Shown here piece after piece: positions 16,650-24,575 of a stretch of DNA of 31,453 nucleotides. The notes below the pieces were generated by a model. It saw only the letters and a program-made list of their open reading frames with translations. It made no database searches and was not told the DNA's origin. How positions within the stretch are numbered: position 1 is the stretch's first letter; each line of letters starts with the position of its first letter. This DNA is from CAYOOT01 sp964405665 (GTDB lineage: Bacteria; Bdellovibrionota_C; UBA2361; SZUA-149; CAZDWZ01). The translations under genes were made by a program, and so were the position numbers. The DNA is taken from NCBI GenBank assembly GCA_964405665.1, contig CAYOOT010000026.1, positions 1 to 31,453 on the forward strand, in the 5' to 3' direction.

Positions 16650-17351
16650 TCAAATCCTCACTTCTTGAACTTTACCGTTAACTAGTTTTCTCGACCACAC
16701 TTCATTTTGCTTTACTAAAAGCACTTCCGGATTAAAATTCATAAATAAACCATTTTCTACAACTCCGGTAATTTTATTAATTTCATCTTCCAAGGAAGTT
16801 TCTATTTTATCAAATTTAGCATCCAGTATAAAATTATTATTTTCGGAAATTGTCGGACCATATTTTGTTGACGCCATCCGGAGCACCACTTCTTTGGCAC
16901 CAATTTTCTTTAAACGATCTTTAACTATATAAAGTGCCTCCGGTATGATCTCTACGGGAACAGGGAACTTTTCAGAAAGTTTGGAAACAAGTTTTTCCTC
17001 AGTAACCACAACTATCCAATTCGGCACTTGACGGGCTATGATTTTTTCAGCAAGCATGCAAGCACCACGACCTTTGATCAAATTAAAATGTGGATCTACT
17101 TCATCAGCTCCATCAAACCCCCAATTAATTTTTCTAGCATTAGGTTGCGCTAAAACAGAGATACCACAAAATGCCGCGATCAAAGCAGTTTGTCTGGATG
17201 TGGCGACTCCATAAACTTTAATTTTTTCATTTTTGATTCTTTCTCCAATTTCCTTGATTGCCAACTCTGTTGTAGAACCTGAACCTAATCCGATGAGTTC
17301 TCCATCATGTACTCTGCCTGCTAAGGCTTTCGCTACTAGTTCTTTGGACAT
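16650..17351 (-). CDS. rpiA: Ribose-5-phosphate isomerase A
   Basis: The enzyme interconverts ribose 5-phosphate and ribulose 5-phosphate in the non-oxidative pentose phosphate pathway. Visible signatures are IGLGSGSTTELAIKEIG (phosphate-binding loop), INWGFDGADEVDPHFNLIKG (with the catalytic Asp pair) and GRGACMLAEKIIA, followed by EEKLVSKLSEKFPVPVEIIP. The length of 233 aa is slightly longer than the E. coli enzyme. The ATG at 17351 has GGGAGA six bases upstream. It is divergent from the EamA transporter, with 76 nt between the starts. Confidence 0.96.
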   Translation of the reverse strand: MSKELVAKALAGRVHDGELIGLGSGSTTELAIKEIGERIKNEKIKVYGVATSRQTALIAAFCGISVLAQPNARKINWGFDGADEVDPHFNLIKGRGACMLAEKIIARQVPNWIVVVTEEKLVSKLSEKFPVPVEIIPEALYIVKDRLKKIGAKEVVLRMASTKYGPTISENNNFILDAKFDKIETSLEDEINKITGVVENGLFMNFNPEVLLVKQNEVWSRKLVNGKVQEVRI

Positions 17352-17427
17352 CTTGTTCTCCCTTTTGCTGTCTTAATTAATTATAAAATTTGCAAAAGCT
17401 CAAGCTTTATTATAGCTCCTTATTTTT

Positions 17428-18270
17428 ATGAGCAAAAACAAAGAGATTATTAACTCCAAAAATGCCGCTTATTTCTTGCTTTTAGTGGGAGTTATTTTTA
17501 GCTTTGATGGTCTACTTAGCAAAATAAGCGTTGCCTCAGGAATTACTTTGCTGACCTATCGCTCCGGAATCTCTTTTTTAATTCTCTCTTATTATTTAGG
17601 ATTTCCTAGCTTAAGATTTTCTTTTAAAGAATTTCTTACTGCCCTCTGCCTGGCTCTAACCTGCATTTGTTTTTTTGCAGCAATAAAACTGACCAGTGTC
17701 AGCAATGTGATTTTTATCTACGCGACCAGTCCAATATTTGCCGGCATTTGGGGAAGAATTTTTTTAAATGAAAAATTTAAAAAAGTCGATTGTATTCTTA
17801 TCCCCTGCACACTTTTTGGAATATTACTTCTGCTAATTGAAGGAGTGAGTTTTGATTCCTATCTGGGAAATTTCCTATCACTGCTAACAGCGATATTTTA
17901 TTCTCTGTACGCTTTAGGAATGAAAATTCAAAATGAAGAAAACCTCCTACGTCCAGTACAACTCTCTCATTTGATTTGTTTTTTATCATTACTTCCTTTT
18001 GTCTATGGAACAACCATCAACATCACAGATTCTTTAATTATTATTTCTCTTGCTCTTTTATCGGGTGCATTTAGTTTTATTATTTTTGCAAAAGCGCTTA
18101 AATATGTAAGCACGCTAGAGTCTCTGCTCATTCCTTCAGTGGAAAATGTGCTTACGCCTTTTTGGGTTTTTCTTTTTTTAGGGGAAGTACCAACTTTGTT
18201 GGCAATAATCGGTGGAATAATTGTGATCGTCTCAATTAGTATTAAGTCTTATTTGATTGCTAGGAGTTAG
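17428..18270 (+). CDS. EamA/DMT-family transporter
   Basis: The 280-aa protein is almost entirely hydrophobic, with about ten membrane helices in two five-helix halves, the DMT (10-TMS) pattern. The first half has FFAAIKLTSVSNVIFIYATS and SPIFAGIWGRIFLNEKF, typical of the EamA repeat. The second half has the matching SLALLSGAFSFIIFAKALKY and LIPSVENVLTPFWVFLFLGE. Such proteins export or import metabolites, amino acids or drugs; the substrate cannot be told. There is no strong Shine-Dalgarno before the ATG. It is divergent from rpiA and followed by the nucleotidyltransferase pair. Confidence 0.9.
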   Translation: MSKNKEIINSKNAAYFLLLVGVIFSFDGLLSKISVASGITLLTYRSGISFLILSYYLGFPSLRFSFKEFLTALCLALTCICFFAAIKLTSVSNVIFIYATSPIFAGIWGRIFLNEKFKKVDCILIPCTLFGILLLLIEGVSFDSYLGNFLSLLTAIFYSLYALGMKIQNEENLLRPVQLSHLICFLSLLPFVYGTTINITDSLIIISLALLSGAFSFIIFAKALKYVSTLESLLIPSVENVLTPFWVFLFLGEVPTLLAIIGGIIVIVSISIKSYLIARS

Positions 18271-18282
18271 GCTGATCAGCCT
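18269..18282. repeat. Perfect 14-bp palindrome at the transporter stop
   Basis: AGGCTGATCAGCCT is a perfect palindrome overlapping the last two bases of the TAG stop of the EamA gene, upstream of the nucleotidyltransferase pair. There is no T tract after it. It could be an operator for the downstream pair or chance. Confidence 0.3.
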
Positions 18283-18323
18283 TCCCTGTTTAATTAAAAG
18301 ATCTTTTATGATATGAGTTGACT

Positions 18324-18515
18324 ATGAATAATTTTGACTCACAGGATAAGTTAATAGCAAATATGACCGCTGAGCAAAGAATGCTTACCGCCCTTAAATT
18401 ATATAGTTCCGCTTATGAATTAAAATGTGCTGCGATAAAACAACTAAACCCTAATTTGAGCCCAGAAGAAGTAAAAAAAATAGTTAGTAGGATTTTTTTA
18501 AATGCAAGAACCTAA
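18324..18515 (+). CDS. Small partner of nucleotidyltransferase (putative antitoxin)
   Basis: The 63-aa helical protein starts at ATG 18324; an in-frame TTG two codons earlier is less likely. It contains TAEQRMLTALKLYSSAYELK, then AAIKQLNPNLSPEEVKKIV and ends RIFLNART. I recognise the pattern of a short protein with a Fl-x-Ar ending that commonly sits just upstream of Pol-beta-type nucleotidyltransferases. Its last 14 nt overlap the start of the downstream gene, which suggests translational coupling. By analogy with MenA/MenT and AbiE-like systems it could be the antitoxin, but I know of no proven function for this small family. Confidence 0.72.
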   Translation: MNNFDSQDKLIANMTAEQRMLTALKLYSSAYELKCAAIKQLNPNLSPEEVKKIVSRIFLNART

Positions 18516-19065
18516 TATATTTTTAATTTTCCTAAGTATCTTTAATGAACTAAAAATTGAATATGCTGTTACTGGAAGTGTTGCTTCTATCGTGTATGGA
18601 GAACCAAGATTAACACACGATATTGATTTAGTGGTTTTACTTGAAGAAGAAATGCTGGCTCAACTGAAAACCGCTTTTCCTGAAAATCATTTTTACCTTC
18701 CTCCTGAAGAAGTAATTTTGACTGAATTAAAAAGAACATCTCGAGGTCATTTTAATATATTACATTTCGAATCGGGATTTAAGGCTGATATATATTTAAC
18801 TGGAGACAATCTTTTTCAAAAGTGGGCCTTAAAAAATAAAAAAACTTATTTTTTAGATAACAAGCAGATTTTTATCGCACCTCCTGAATATGTAATAATT
18901 AAAAAATTAGAGTTCTATAAAGAAGGAGGTTCGGATAAACACATTCGAGATATTAAAAGTATTTTTAAATTCTCAAAAGAGTTGATCAATAATGAATTTC
19001 TCGAAGATTATTTAAGGAATCTTGGTCTAATTGATCTCTATGATCAGATTTTTAAAACAAAATAA
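18502..19065 (+). CDS. Nucleotidyltransferase-fold protein (AbiEii/DUF6036-like)
   Basis: The 187-aa protein has the minimal Pol-beta nucleotidyltransferase motif: YAVTGSVASIVYGEPRLTHD with Gly25-Ser26, then the metal-binding Asp40-x-Asp42 (HDIDLVV) and a third carboxylate in GFKADIYL (Asp96). A helical C-terminal part contains PPEYVIIKKLEFYKEGG and SDKHIRDIKSIF, which resemble the KL..Y..G...KH..DI motif shared by AbiEii-like and DUF6036 proteins. Proteins of this type transfer a nucleotide to RNA, tRNA ends or protein; some are toxins. All three acidic residues are present, so activity is likely. It forms an overlapping pair with the small gene at 18324. Confidence 0.85.
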   Translation: MQEPNIFLIFLSIFNELKIEYAVTGSVASIVYGEPRLTHDIDLVVLLEEEMLAQLKTAFPENHFYLPPEEVILTELKRTSRGHFNILHFESGFKADIYLTGDNLFQKWALKNKKTYFLDNKQIFIAPPEYVIIKKLEFYKEGGSDKHIRDIKSIFKFSKELINNEFLEDYLRNLGLIDLYDQIFKTK

Positions 19066-19110
19066 GGGTAATCAGCTCTTTATCCTAAATAAAATAATTA
19101 TTATTAAAAC

Positions 19111-19370
19111 CTAATTGATTCGCAAGAATCCGGCAAATCGTTTGCTCAAATAGACTTCATATCCATCAACCACACCATCAGCTCTGACCATTCCCTTAAT
19201 AAATTCATAAACCTGCTTTCTTTGATCAAGAGTGAAGTTTGCTTTGACATACTCTGCGATATTGGATGCTCCACGACCCGAACCCAGCGTTAAACGAGCT
19301 TGATCGACAATTTCTTTTTTTGATTAACGCCTTTAAGACTATTCAAAATCGAAGATATTATTTGACTCAT
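19111..19370 (-). pseudogene. TerB-like small protein, frame broken at a slippery A7G run
   Basis: From the ATG at 19368-19370, preceded by TGAGGA, the frame reads MSQIISSILNSLKGVNQKK and stops at 19290-19292. The adjacent -1 frame is open for 67 codons to the stop at 19111. It contains QRKQVYEFIKGMVRADGVVD and ends RFAGFLRIN. The ADG-x-(V/I)-D...E pattern is typical of TerB-like domains. The frames meet at CAA AAA AAG, which includes the heptamer A AAA AAG in the correct phase. A -1 slip gives a continuous 86-aa product. AAAGG lies 9 nt upstream of the heptamer. Either a base was lost or miscalled in the A run, or this is programmed frameshifting. The TerB assignment is moderate. Confidence 0.65.
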
Positions 19371-19435
19371 ATTCCTCAGCTACATAGATTAAAATTTTAA
19401 AGAATATAATCATTAATAATTTTATTTTATAATAC

Positions 19436-20326
19436 TTACTTCATTAAGGCAATTTTGTTTATAGCGGCTAAAGAAACCTCTGCCGGTCTAGTTCCCGCGT
19501 GATTGATTACTTGCTGGGCTAAATTAAGTCCTGATTCTAAAGCGCTTTTCCAATCGCTTGTTTGAATGTAACCTAATATAAATCCGGCATTAAAAGCATC
19601 TCCACCGCCTGTGCGATCAACGACTTGCACCATTTCTGCCCGGACGGATATTACCAATTCTCTGGAAATTACACTTGCTCCCTCTTTGCCTTTGGTAACA
19701 ATTAAAATTTTATCGCTCAACTCTTTCCATTTTTCAAAAGGGTTTTCCTTGCCCAGCCAACGAACAAGTTCGTCCCAATTCATCAAACAAAGATCGCAAA
19801 TTTGTGCTCTTTCTATAGACTGTGCACCATTGAATTCACAAGAAATACTACTGCCATTTGCTTTTGCCATTTTAATCAGTTTTAAAGCAATATCTTCCTC
19901 GCGAAATGCCAAATGTAAGTGCGAATCTTTGCCAAAAATTCTTTGATCGAGAGAATTTACATCAAACAAAGCATTGGCCCCGGCATAAGAAATCATGCTT
20001 TTGCTATTAGAGTTACTTAAAACCACCGTGACTCCGGTAGTTGTATTTTTAAGAAGCTGAATATTTTTTATATCAATTCCGACTTTTTCCAGAGAATTGA
20101 GTCCGATTTTGCCAAAATGATCGTCTCCGATAGCAGCAAGCATTTTAACTTTTAATCCGGCCTGGGCTAACCAATAAGCGGTATTCGATGCAGAACCACC
20201 AGAGGAAATATTTAAGGTTTTTGCTTGAACTTTTTCGTGCTCTTCGGGCAAACGTTCTATTTCATAAATTAAGTCTTGCTTGATGTTGCCGGCGCAAATA
20301 AAGGTTTTATTGGATAAATTCAGCAT
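19436..20326 (-). CDS. PfkB-family carbohydrate/nucleoside kinase
   Basis: A ribokinase-fold enzyme that phosphorylates a sugar or nucleoside with ATP. The N-terminal substrate lid has FICAGNIKQDLIYEIERLPE and the LNISSGGSASNTAYWLAQAG motif (Gly-Gly-x-x-x-N). The C-terminal signature VDRTGGGDAFNAGF carries the anion hole and catalytic Asp. The substrate is not clear. I chose the ATG at 20324-20326, which has GGGAG four bases upstream. The longer frame from TTG 20347 would begin inside the end of the tRNA. The length is 296 aa. The gene starts only 21 nt after tRNA-Arg on the same strand, so the two may share a transcript. The TerB-like gene lies 65 nt downstream. Confidence 0.9.
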   Translation of the reverse strand: MLNLSNKTFICAGNIKQDLIYEIERLPEEHEKVQAKTLNISSGGSASNTAYWLAQAGLKVKMLAAIGDDHFGKIGLNSLEKVGIDIKNIQLLKNTTTGVTVVLSNSNSKSMISYAGANALFDVNSLDQRIFGKDSHLHLAFREEDIALKLIKMAKANGSSISCEFNGAQSIERAQICDLCLMNWDELVRWLGKENPFEKWKELSDKILIVTKGKEGASVISRELVISVRAEMVQVVDRTGGGDAFNAGFILGYIQTSDWKSALESGLNLAQQVINHAGTRPAEVSLAAINKIALMK

Positions 20327-20347
20327 TAAACTCCCGGAATAAAGCAA

Positions 20348-20422
20348 TGCACCCTGAGGGATTTGAACCCCCGACCAACTGGTTCGAAGCCAGATGCTCT
20401 ATCCGGGCTGAGCTAAGGGTGC
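20348..20422 (-). tRNA. tRNA-Arg (anticodon TCG)
   Basis: Read on the minus strand, GCACCCT pairs with AGGGTGC as a perfect 7-bp acceptor stem, with A as discriminator base. The D arm is GCTCAGCCCGGATAGAGC. The anticodon stem CTGG/CCAG holds the loop CTTCGAA, giving anticodon TCG (reads CGN, arginine). The T arm is GGGGGTTCAAATCCCTC with the standard TTCAAAT loop. CCA is not encoded. It sits between the acyl-CoA dehydrogenase gene and the PfkB kinase gene, all on the same strand. Confidence 0.96.
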
Positions 20423-20448
20423 ATAGTAAGTGTTTTAGTAAAATACAA

Positions 20449-21531
20449 TTAAACAAGCAAGCTTTCAGCCAGTTGTTGATAACTTTTAGACTTGGAAATA
20501 TATGTTTCTGAGAGCATCAGGGCCCTTCGTAAATATAAATGCAAGTCATACTCATAAGTAAAACCAATGCCACCGTGAACTTGAATTGCCATTTCTATCA
20601 GCTGGGGAACAAATTCACTGGCAAATCCCTTTGCCCCAAGCGCTGCTTGAGGAAATTGTTGAGAGTCATTATCTAAACACCAAACAGCAAAACGATTAAG
20701 ACTGATTGCTTGCTCTGATAACAAACACATCTCGGCCAATCGATGTTGTATTGCCTGAAATGAGCCAATGGCCTTGCCAAATTGTTTACGAATTTTTACA
20801 TACTCCAAGGTCATTTCTAAAACTTTAGCGGCCACCGCACAGAGTTCCGAAACAGCAAAAATAGATATTTTTTGCAGTAGTTCCGTAGAAGCAATTCCTT
20901 CTTTATTTAATAAAATACTTTCAACATTTTTTAAACTAAGATCGCTATATTTTCTTATCAGATCAAAGCTGTTTATTTCCGTGCTGCTTAGACCAGGTGC
21001 ATCGGTTCGCAGCAAATACAAATTAATTTTATTTTTCTCAGAAACAGGGACTATTAAATAGTCCGCTTCCTTTGCTGCAGGAACAAGTTTCAAGTTCCCG
21101 TTTAACAAACCAGTTTTAGCCTGAATTTTAAGATCATTATCAATAAGACTAAAGGCCGCAGTTGCCGTTTTCTTTCCGGAAATTATTTCCGGAAGGTATT
21201 TTTCTTTAATTTCTTTCGTGGCAAAAGAATTAATTGTCCAAATTCCTAAAACTAAGGTTTCAAATAATGGTAAAGGAAATAAAACCCGGGCCGCTTCTTC
21301 AATCACAACCGCTAAAGCGCTGTTTCCCAGACCCAAGCCCTTTTCTTCTTCCGGAAGAAATGCAGAGAAGCAACCTAACTCAACTAATTGTCCCCAAAGC
21401 TCGTTCCTTTTTTTATCCTCGAAGCTTTTATTAAGAATTTTCTTAAGATCTTCTGTTTTAATATTTTTAGAAAAAAATTCCCTTAAAACCAAAGCAATAT
21501 CTTGAAGTTCGCTTGATAGTAAGAAGTTCAT
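20449..21531 (-). CDS. Acyl-CoA dehydrogenase family protein, non-standard active site
   Basis: The 360-aa flavoprotein has the acyl-CoA dehydrogenase layout: a helical N-domain with GCFSAFLPEEEKGLGLGNSA, a middle beta domain, and a C-terminal helical domain with YVKIRKQFGKAIGSFQAIQH and QVHGGIGFTYEYDLHLYLRR. The usual catalytic loop with the Y-E-G-T motif is absent. The C-terminus has FTYEYDLHLYLRRA (Glu327, Asp329) instead, as in FadE-type subunits that often work as heterotetramers in steroid or branched acyl degradation. The middle domain also lacks the strong TEP-x-AGSD motif, reading AFSLIDND, so the flavin site may be weak. It follows the MIP18-like gene by 3 nt. Confidence 0.86.
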   Translation of the reverse strand: MNFLLSSELQDIALVLREFFSKNIKTEDLKKILNKSFEDKKRNELWGQLVELGCFSAFLPEEEKGLGLGNSALAVVIEEAARVLFPLPLFETLVLGIWTINSFATKEIKEKYLPEIISGKKTATAAFSLIDNDLKIQAKTGLLNGNLKLVPAAKEADYLIVPVSEKNKINLYLLRTDAPGLSSTEINSFDLIRKYSDLSLKNVESILLNKEGIASTELLQKISIFAVSELCAVAAKVLEMTLEYVKIRKQFGKAIGSFQAIQHRLAEMCLLSEQAISLNRFAVWCLDNDSQQFPQAALGAKGFASEFVPQLIEMAIQVHGGIGFTYEYDLHLYLRRALMLSETYISKSKSYQQLAESLLV

Positions 21532-21534
21532 TAC

Positions 21535-21828
21535 TTATCCTATGCCCAACATAGCTTTAAGGTCTTCTGAGGGAGTCCAGGGAGGCTGAAAAACTACTTC
21601 CACATGGGTTTCCTTAATTCCCTCTAATTCCTCTGTCTTTTCCTTAACTTCTTGCACCAGTTGCGGTCCTGCCGGGCAAGCTACCGAAGTAAAGGTCATT
21701 TTAATACTTAATATGCCGTCTTCTAATAAATCAATGTTATAAATTAATCCCAAAGTCCAAACATCAATATATAATTCCGGATCTACTACTTTTTTTAGCG
21801 CTTCAATAACATCATCTTTTGTAAGCAT
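21535..21828 (-). CDS. MIP18/SufT-like iron-sulfur assembly protein
   Basis: A single 97-aa MIP18 (DUF59) domain: VDPELYIDVWTLGLIYNIDL, then a strand pair with TFTSVACPAGPQLVQEVKE and a final strand HVEVVFQPPWTPSEDL. The conserved DPE...D...LG.IY and T...CP motifs are present. In bacteria such proteins (SufT, PaaD) take part in Fe-S cluster maturation or assist an oxygenase. It is the first gene of a two-gene unit with the acyl-CoA dehydrogenase at 20449, with a 3-nt gap, and is divergent from a second acyl-CoA dehydrogenase gene 48 nt away. The latter suggests a shared control region. The role in this cluster is inferred. Confidence 0.9.
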   Translation of the reverse strand: MLTKDDVIEALKKVVDPELYIDVWTLGLIYNIDLLEDGILSIKMTFTSVACPAGPQLVQEVKEKTEELEGIKETHVEVVFQPPWTPSEDLKAMLGIG

Positions 21829-21876
21829 ATAAACTGTTCCAGAATCTAAGTATTTATATTAATAATCATATCTATC

Positions 21877-23016
21877 ATGACTTTATATACAGAAGAAAAT
21901 TTAATTTTTCAAAGAAGCATCAGACAATTTGCTGAAAAAGAAATATATCCCTTTGTTACCAAATGGGAAGAAGAAGAAAACTTTCCTTCGGAAATTTTCA
22001 AAAAATTGGCTGCTTCGGGTTTCTTAAGCATTCTTATTCCGGAACATTTAGGGGGAATCGGCGGAGATTATACTATGGCTGCTGCCTGGGTGGAAGAATT
22101 CGGAAGAATTCCTACTTTGGGTTTTACTACAGCAATCAACATGCATTCTTTGGTGATCACTCCGGCTTTGGCCCGCTTTGGTTCTGCCGAAGCTCTTGCC
22201 AAATGGATTCCTTCAGCTTTAGCAGGAACTGCCATTGGTGCCTATGCCTTTACAGAACCTAATGCCGGGAGTGATTTGTCTCAAATCCAAACCAAAGCCG
22301 TAAAAGAAAAAAATTTTTATAGACTAAGCGGCAGTAAAATTTTTATCACCAATGGCGCCAGAGCAGATTTTGTAATTGTCTTGGCAAAAACTTCTGCCGA
22401 TCATGGTTATAATGGTTTTTCCAGTTTTGTAGTGGATACAAAATCCGCTGGATTTTCCGTCAGTAGAAAACTTTCAAAACTGGGTTGGCATTGTTCGGAT
22501 ACGGCAGAACTGGTTTTTGACAATGTGATTGTCCCTGAAACAATGCTTCTGGGAAAAGAGGGAGAAGGTTGGAAACAAGCAATGGCTTCTCTGGAATGGG
22601 AACGGGTGATGTTAACCCTTAATTCTATTGCCGGCGCCACTCATTGCTTGGAACAAACAATCACCTATATTAAGGATCGTAAAGTTTTTGGTAAACGAAT
22701 TGCTGATTATGATTTAACACAAGAAAGAATTGCCGCTTATTGGTCTAAATTACAGGCAGTGAGAAGTTATGCTCATTACGTGATTAGATTATTAAACGAA
22801 AAAAAGCCTTGCAAAAAAGAAGCAAGTCTTGCCAAATTAAATGCCACAGAGCTTGCTATTGAGCTTGCCGATAAATGTTTGCAAATGCATGGTGGTTACG
22901 GTTACACGACAGAATTTCTGCCTGAGCGCTGGCTAAGAGATTTGCGTCTGAACACCATTGGTGGAGGAACAACTGAAATCATGGCCAGAATCGCCGGAAG
23001 GGAACTTTTAAAATAG
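21877..23016 (+). CDS. Acyl-CoA dehydrogenase (IVD/LCAD-like catalytic Glu)
   Basis: A full-length flavoprotein of 379 aa that oxidises an acyl-CoA to the 2-enoyl-CoA and passes electrons to ETF. Motifs in order: IPEHLGGIGGDY; the flavin site YAFTEPNAGSDLSQIQTKA; KIFITNGARAD; YIKDRKVFGKRIADYDLTQE; QMHGGYGYTTEFLPERWLRD; and IGGGTTEIMARI. The usual catalytic Glu in (Y/W)EGT is replaced by Gly in GGGT. The alternative base is present as Glu242 in LEWERVML, the helix-G position used by isovaleryl-CoA and long-chain acyl-CoA dehydrogenases. That suggests a branched or long acyl substrate. It is divergent from the MIP18-like gene. Confidence 0.94.
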   Translation: MTLYTEENLIFQRSIRQFAEKEIYPFVTKWEEEENFPSEIFKKLAASGFLSILIPEHLGGIGGDYTMAAAWVEEFGRIPTLGFTTAINMHSLVITPALARFGSAEALAKWIPSALAGTAIGAYAFTEPNAGSDLSQIQTKAVKEKNFYRLSGSKIFITNGARADFVIVLAKTSADHGYNGFSSFVVDTKSAGFSVSRKLSKLGWHCSDTAELVFDNVIVPETMLLGKEGEGWKQAMASLEWERVMLTLNSIAGATHCLEQTITYIKDRKVFGKRIADYDLTQERIAAYWSKLQAVRSYAHYVIRLLNEKKPCKKEASLAKLNATELAIELADKCLQMHGGYGYTTEFLPERWLRDLRLNTIGGGTTEIMARIAGRELLK

Positions 23017-23099
23017 ATTCTGCTTCTTTAAACGCTTATATTGCATTAGAAAAACCGCCTTAAAAAAGTATTAGTCAATTTTTGCCTGATAACAGCCGT

Positions 23100-23105
23100 T
23101 ATAAT
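23100..23105 (+). promoter_or_regulatory. Possible -10 element upstream of the Ser/Thr kinase
   Basis: A perfect TATAAT lies 40 nt before the kinase start. The -35 region at 16-18 bases upstream (AATTTT/TTTTTG) is poor, so this is only a candidate. Confidence 0.25.
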
Positions 23106-23144
23106 AATCATCATTGATCCAACAAGTTTTAACGGCGAAAAAGC

Positions 23145-24542
23145 ATGTTCGAGCAAAACAGCATTAATTCTTTCTGCTTAAGTCCTGGCATAATTCTCAA
23201 TAATCATTTCAAAATTATTTCCAAAATCGGAGTGGGTGGAATGGGCACTGTCTATCTGGCAAAAGACTTAAGTAATCAGCAGCAAGTCGCTCTAAAAGTC
23301 CTGCATCAGGAATATCATAAAAACAAAGAATACGTAGAACGTTTCATTAGAGAAATAAAACTAATGAATTGCATTGAACATCCGAATGTCGTCAGAACTT
23401 ACGACATTTTCATTGAAGATGGTTTGATTTACTTCACAATGGAACATGTATCCGGAAAAACATTGGAAGAGATTATTGAATTGGGAGAATTAAATTTAGA
23501 AAAAATTCTAAAAATATTTACAGCCATTTGCCAAGGACTTGCTGCGATTCACCGAGAAAATATTATTCACCGAGATTTAAAACCAGCTAATATTTTAGTT
23601 ACTGAAGAGGGGACAGTAAAAATTATTGATTTTGGAGTAGCCCGGCCAACGGATTCTAAAATGACGATGAAAGGCGTAAAAATAGGCTCTGCTTATTATA
23701 TGGCACCGGAGCTTTGGCTTGGAAAAAGTCCTAGTCCGCAAACCGATCTTTATAATTTGGGAATTCTGCTTTTTGAATTGTTAACTCAAGAGCTGCCTTT
23801 TGATGGAAGCAGTTTATCGGAATTGATGAAGAAACACTTATCTGAAGAACCTCCTTTGGCCAGTAGCATTAACTTTCATGTCCCCAAATGGTTGGATAAA
23901 CTCGCACTAATGCTCATCCAAAAAGAACCGGCAGATAGATTTGTTTCTGCAAATGAAATAATTTTGTTTATTGAAAACAATAAACATCGAACTTCCCGGA
24001 CATTGCCTTCAGTAGAATCTCCAGAACAATTATTTGTAAAAAAAGAAGTTGTCGAACCAAGCATTTTAAAACAAAATTACAGAAAAACTTACGTCTGGAC
24101 TCTGAGTTCGACAAAAATTTTTAATGAATTAAACGATAAAGCAAAAAATGCAAATAGTCGTTTTCGGGCGACAACAATTACTATCCCTCTGCCACAAAAA
24201 GCTGCTCTTTTGATTTGTATTGAGCCTCCCTCAAGAGATGTTATTTTTTTTGGTTTGTTCCTTGCCTCTTTGCAAATTGCCGATGGCTTTTTAACTTCCA
24301 AAGGCATTTCTGAATTCGGAGTTACAGCAGAAGGAAATCCCCTTTTGAATAACTTATTTTTGCAATATTCTCACGATCAAGTTTTGATTATTAGTAAATG
24401 TTTGGCGATACTCTTGGTCATAGGACTCAGTGTTTTTGCGAGAAAAACATCTTGGGTAAAAAATATTATCAATACTCTCTCCTGTATTTATATCTTTGCG
24501 GCGATTATCCCTTGGATTTATGTGCTCTATATTTATCGATAA
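23145..24542 (+). CDS. Ser/Thr protein kinase with C-terminal membrane domain
   Basis: Residues 22-285 or so form a complete eukaryote-like (Hanks) kinase: Gly-rich loop GVGGMGTVYLA (30-40), Lys51 in VALKVL, catalytic HRDLKPAN (Asp144, Asn149), DFG (Asp162) and APE (187-189). A juxtamembrane stretch of about 80 residues follows. The C-terminal 99 residues (367-465) have about three membrane helices and contain ADGFLTS (Asp380) and EGNPLLNNLF. This resembles DUF5658, a small membrane domain with a D...T...E.NP pattern. Kinases of this type usually carry sensor domains on the far side of the membrane; here the added domain lies almost entirely within it. No phosphatase is adjacent. An FHA partner is encoded at 14135. 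Confidence 0.93.
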   Translation: MFEQNSINSFCLSPGIILNNHFKIISKIGVGGMGTVYLAKDLSNQQQVALKVLHQEYHKNKEYVERFIREIKLMNCIEHPNVVRTYDIFIEDGLIYFTMEHVSGKTLEEIIELGELNLEKILKIFTAICQGLAAIHRENIIHRDLKPANILVTEEGTVKIIDFGVARPTDSKMTMKGVKIGSAYYMAPELWLGKSPSPQTDLYNLGILLFELLTQELPFDGSSLSELMKKHLSEEPPLASSINFHVPKWLDKLALMLIQKEPADRFVSANEIILFIENNKHRTSRTLPSVESPEQLFVKKEVVEPSILKQNYRKTYVWTLSSTKIFNELNDKAKNANSRFRATTITIPLPQKAALLICIEPPSRDVIFFGLFLASLQIADGFLTSKGISEFGVTAEGNPLLNNLFLQYSHDQVLIISKCLAILLVIGLSVFARKTSWVKNIINTLSCIYIFAAIIPWIYVLYIYR

Positions 24543-24575
24543 AATGCCCTAGTCGACTATAGTTTTTTCCTCAGC

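Noticed and set aside
20348..20422. Integration site (attB) at tRNA-Arg
   Set aside because: No integrase gene, no direct repeat of the tRNA 3' end and no phage-like genes are seen on either side.
24550..24559. Terminator after the Ser/Thr kinase gene
   Set aside because: TAGTCGACTA is a perfect 10-bp palindrome followed by a T run, but with no loop it cannot form a normal hairpin, so I did not call it.
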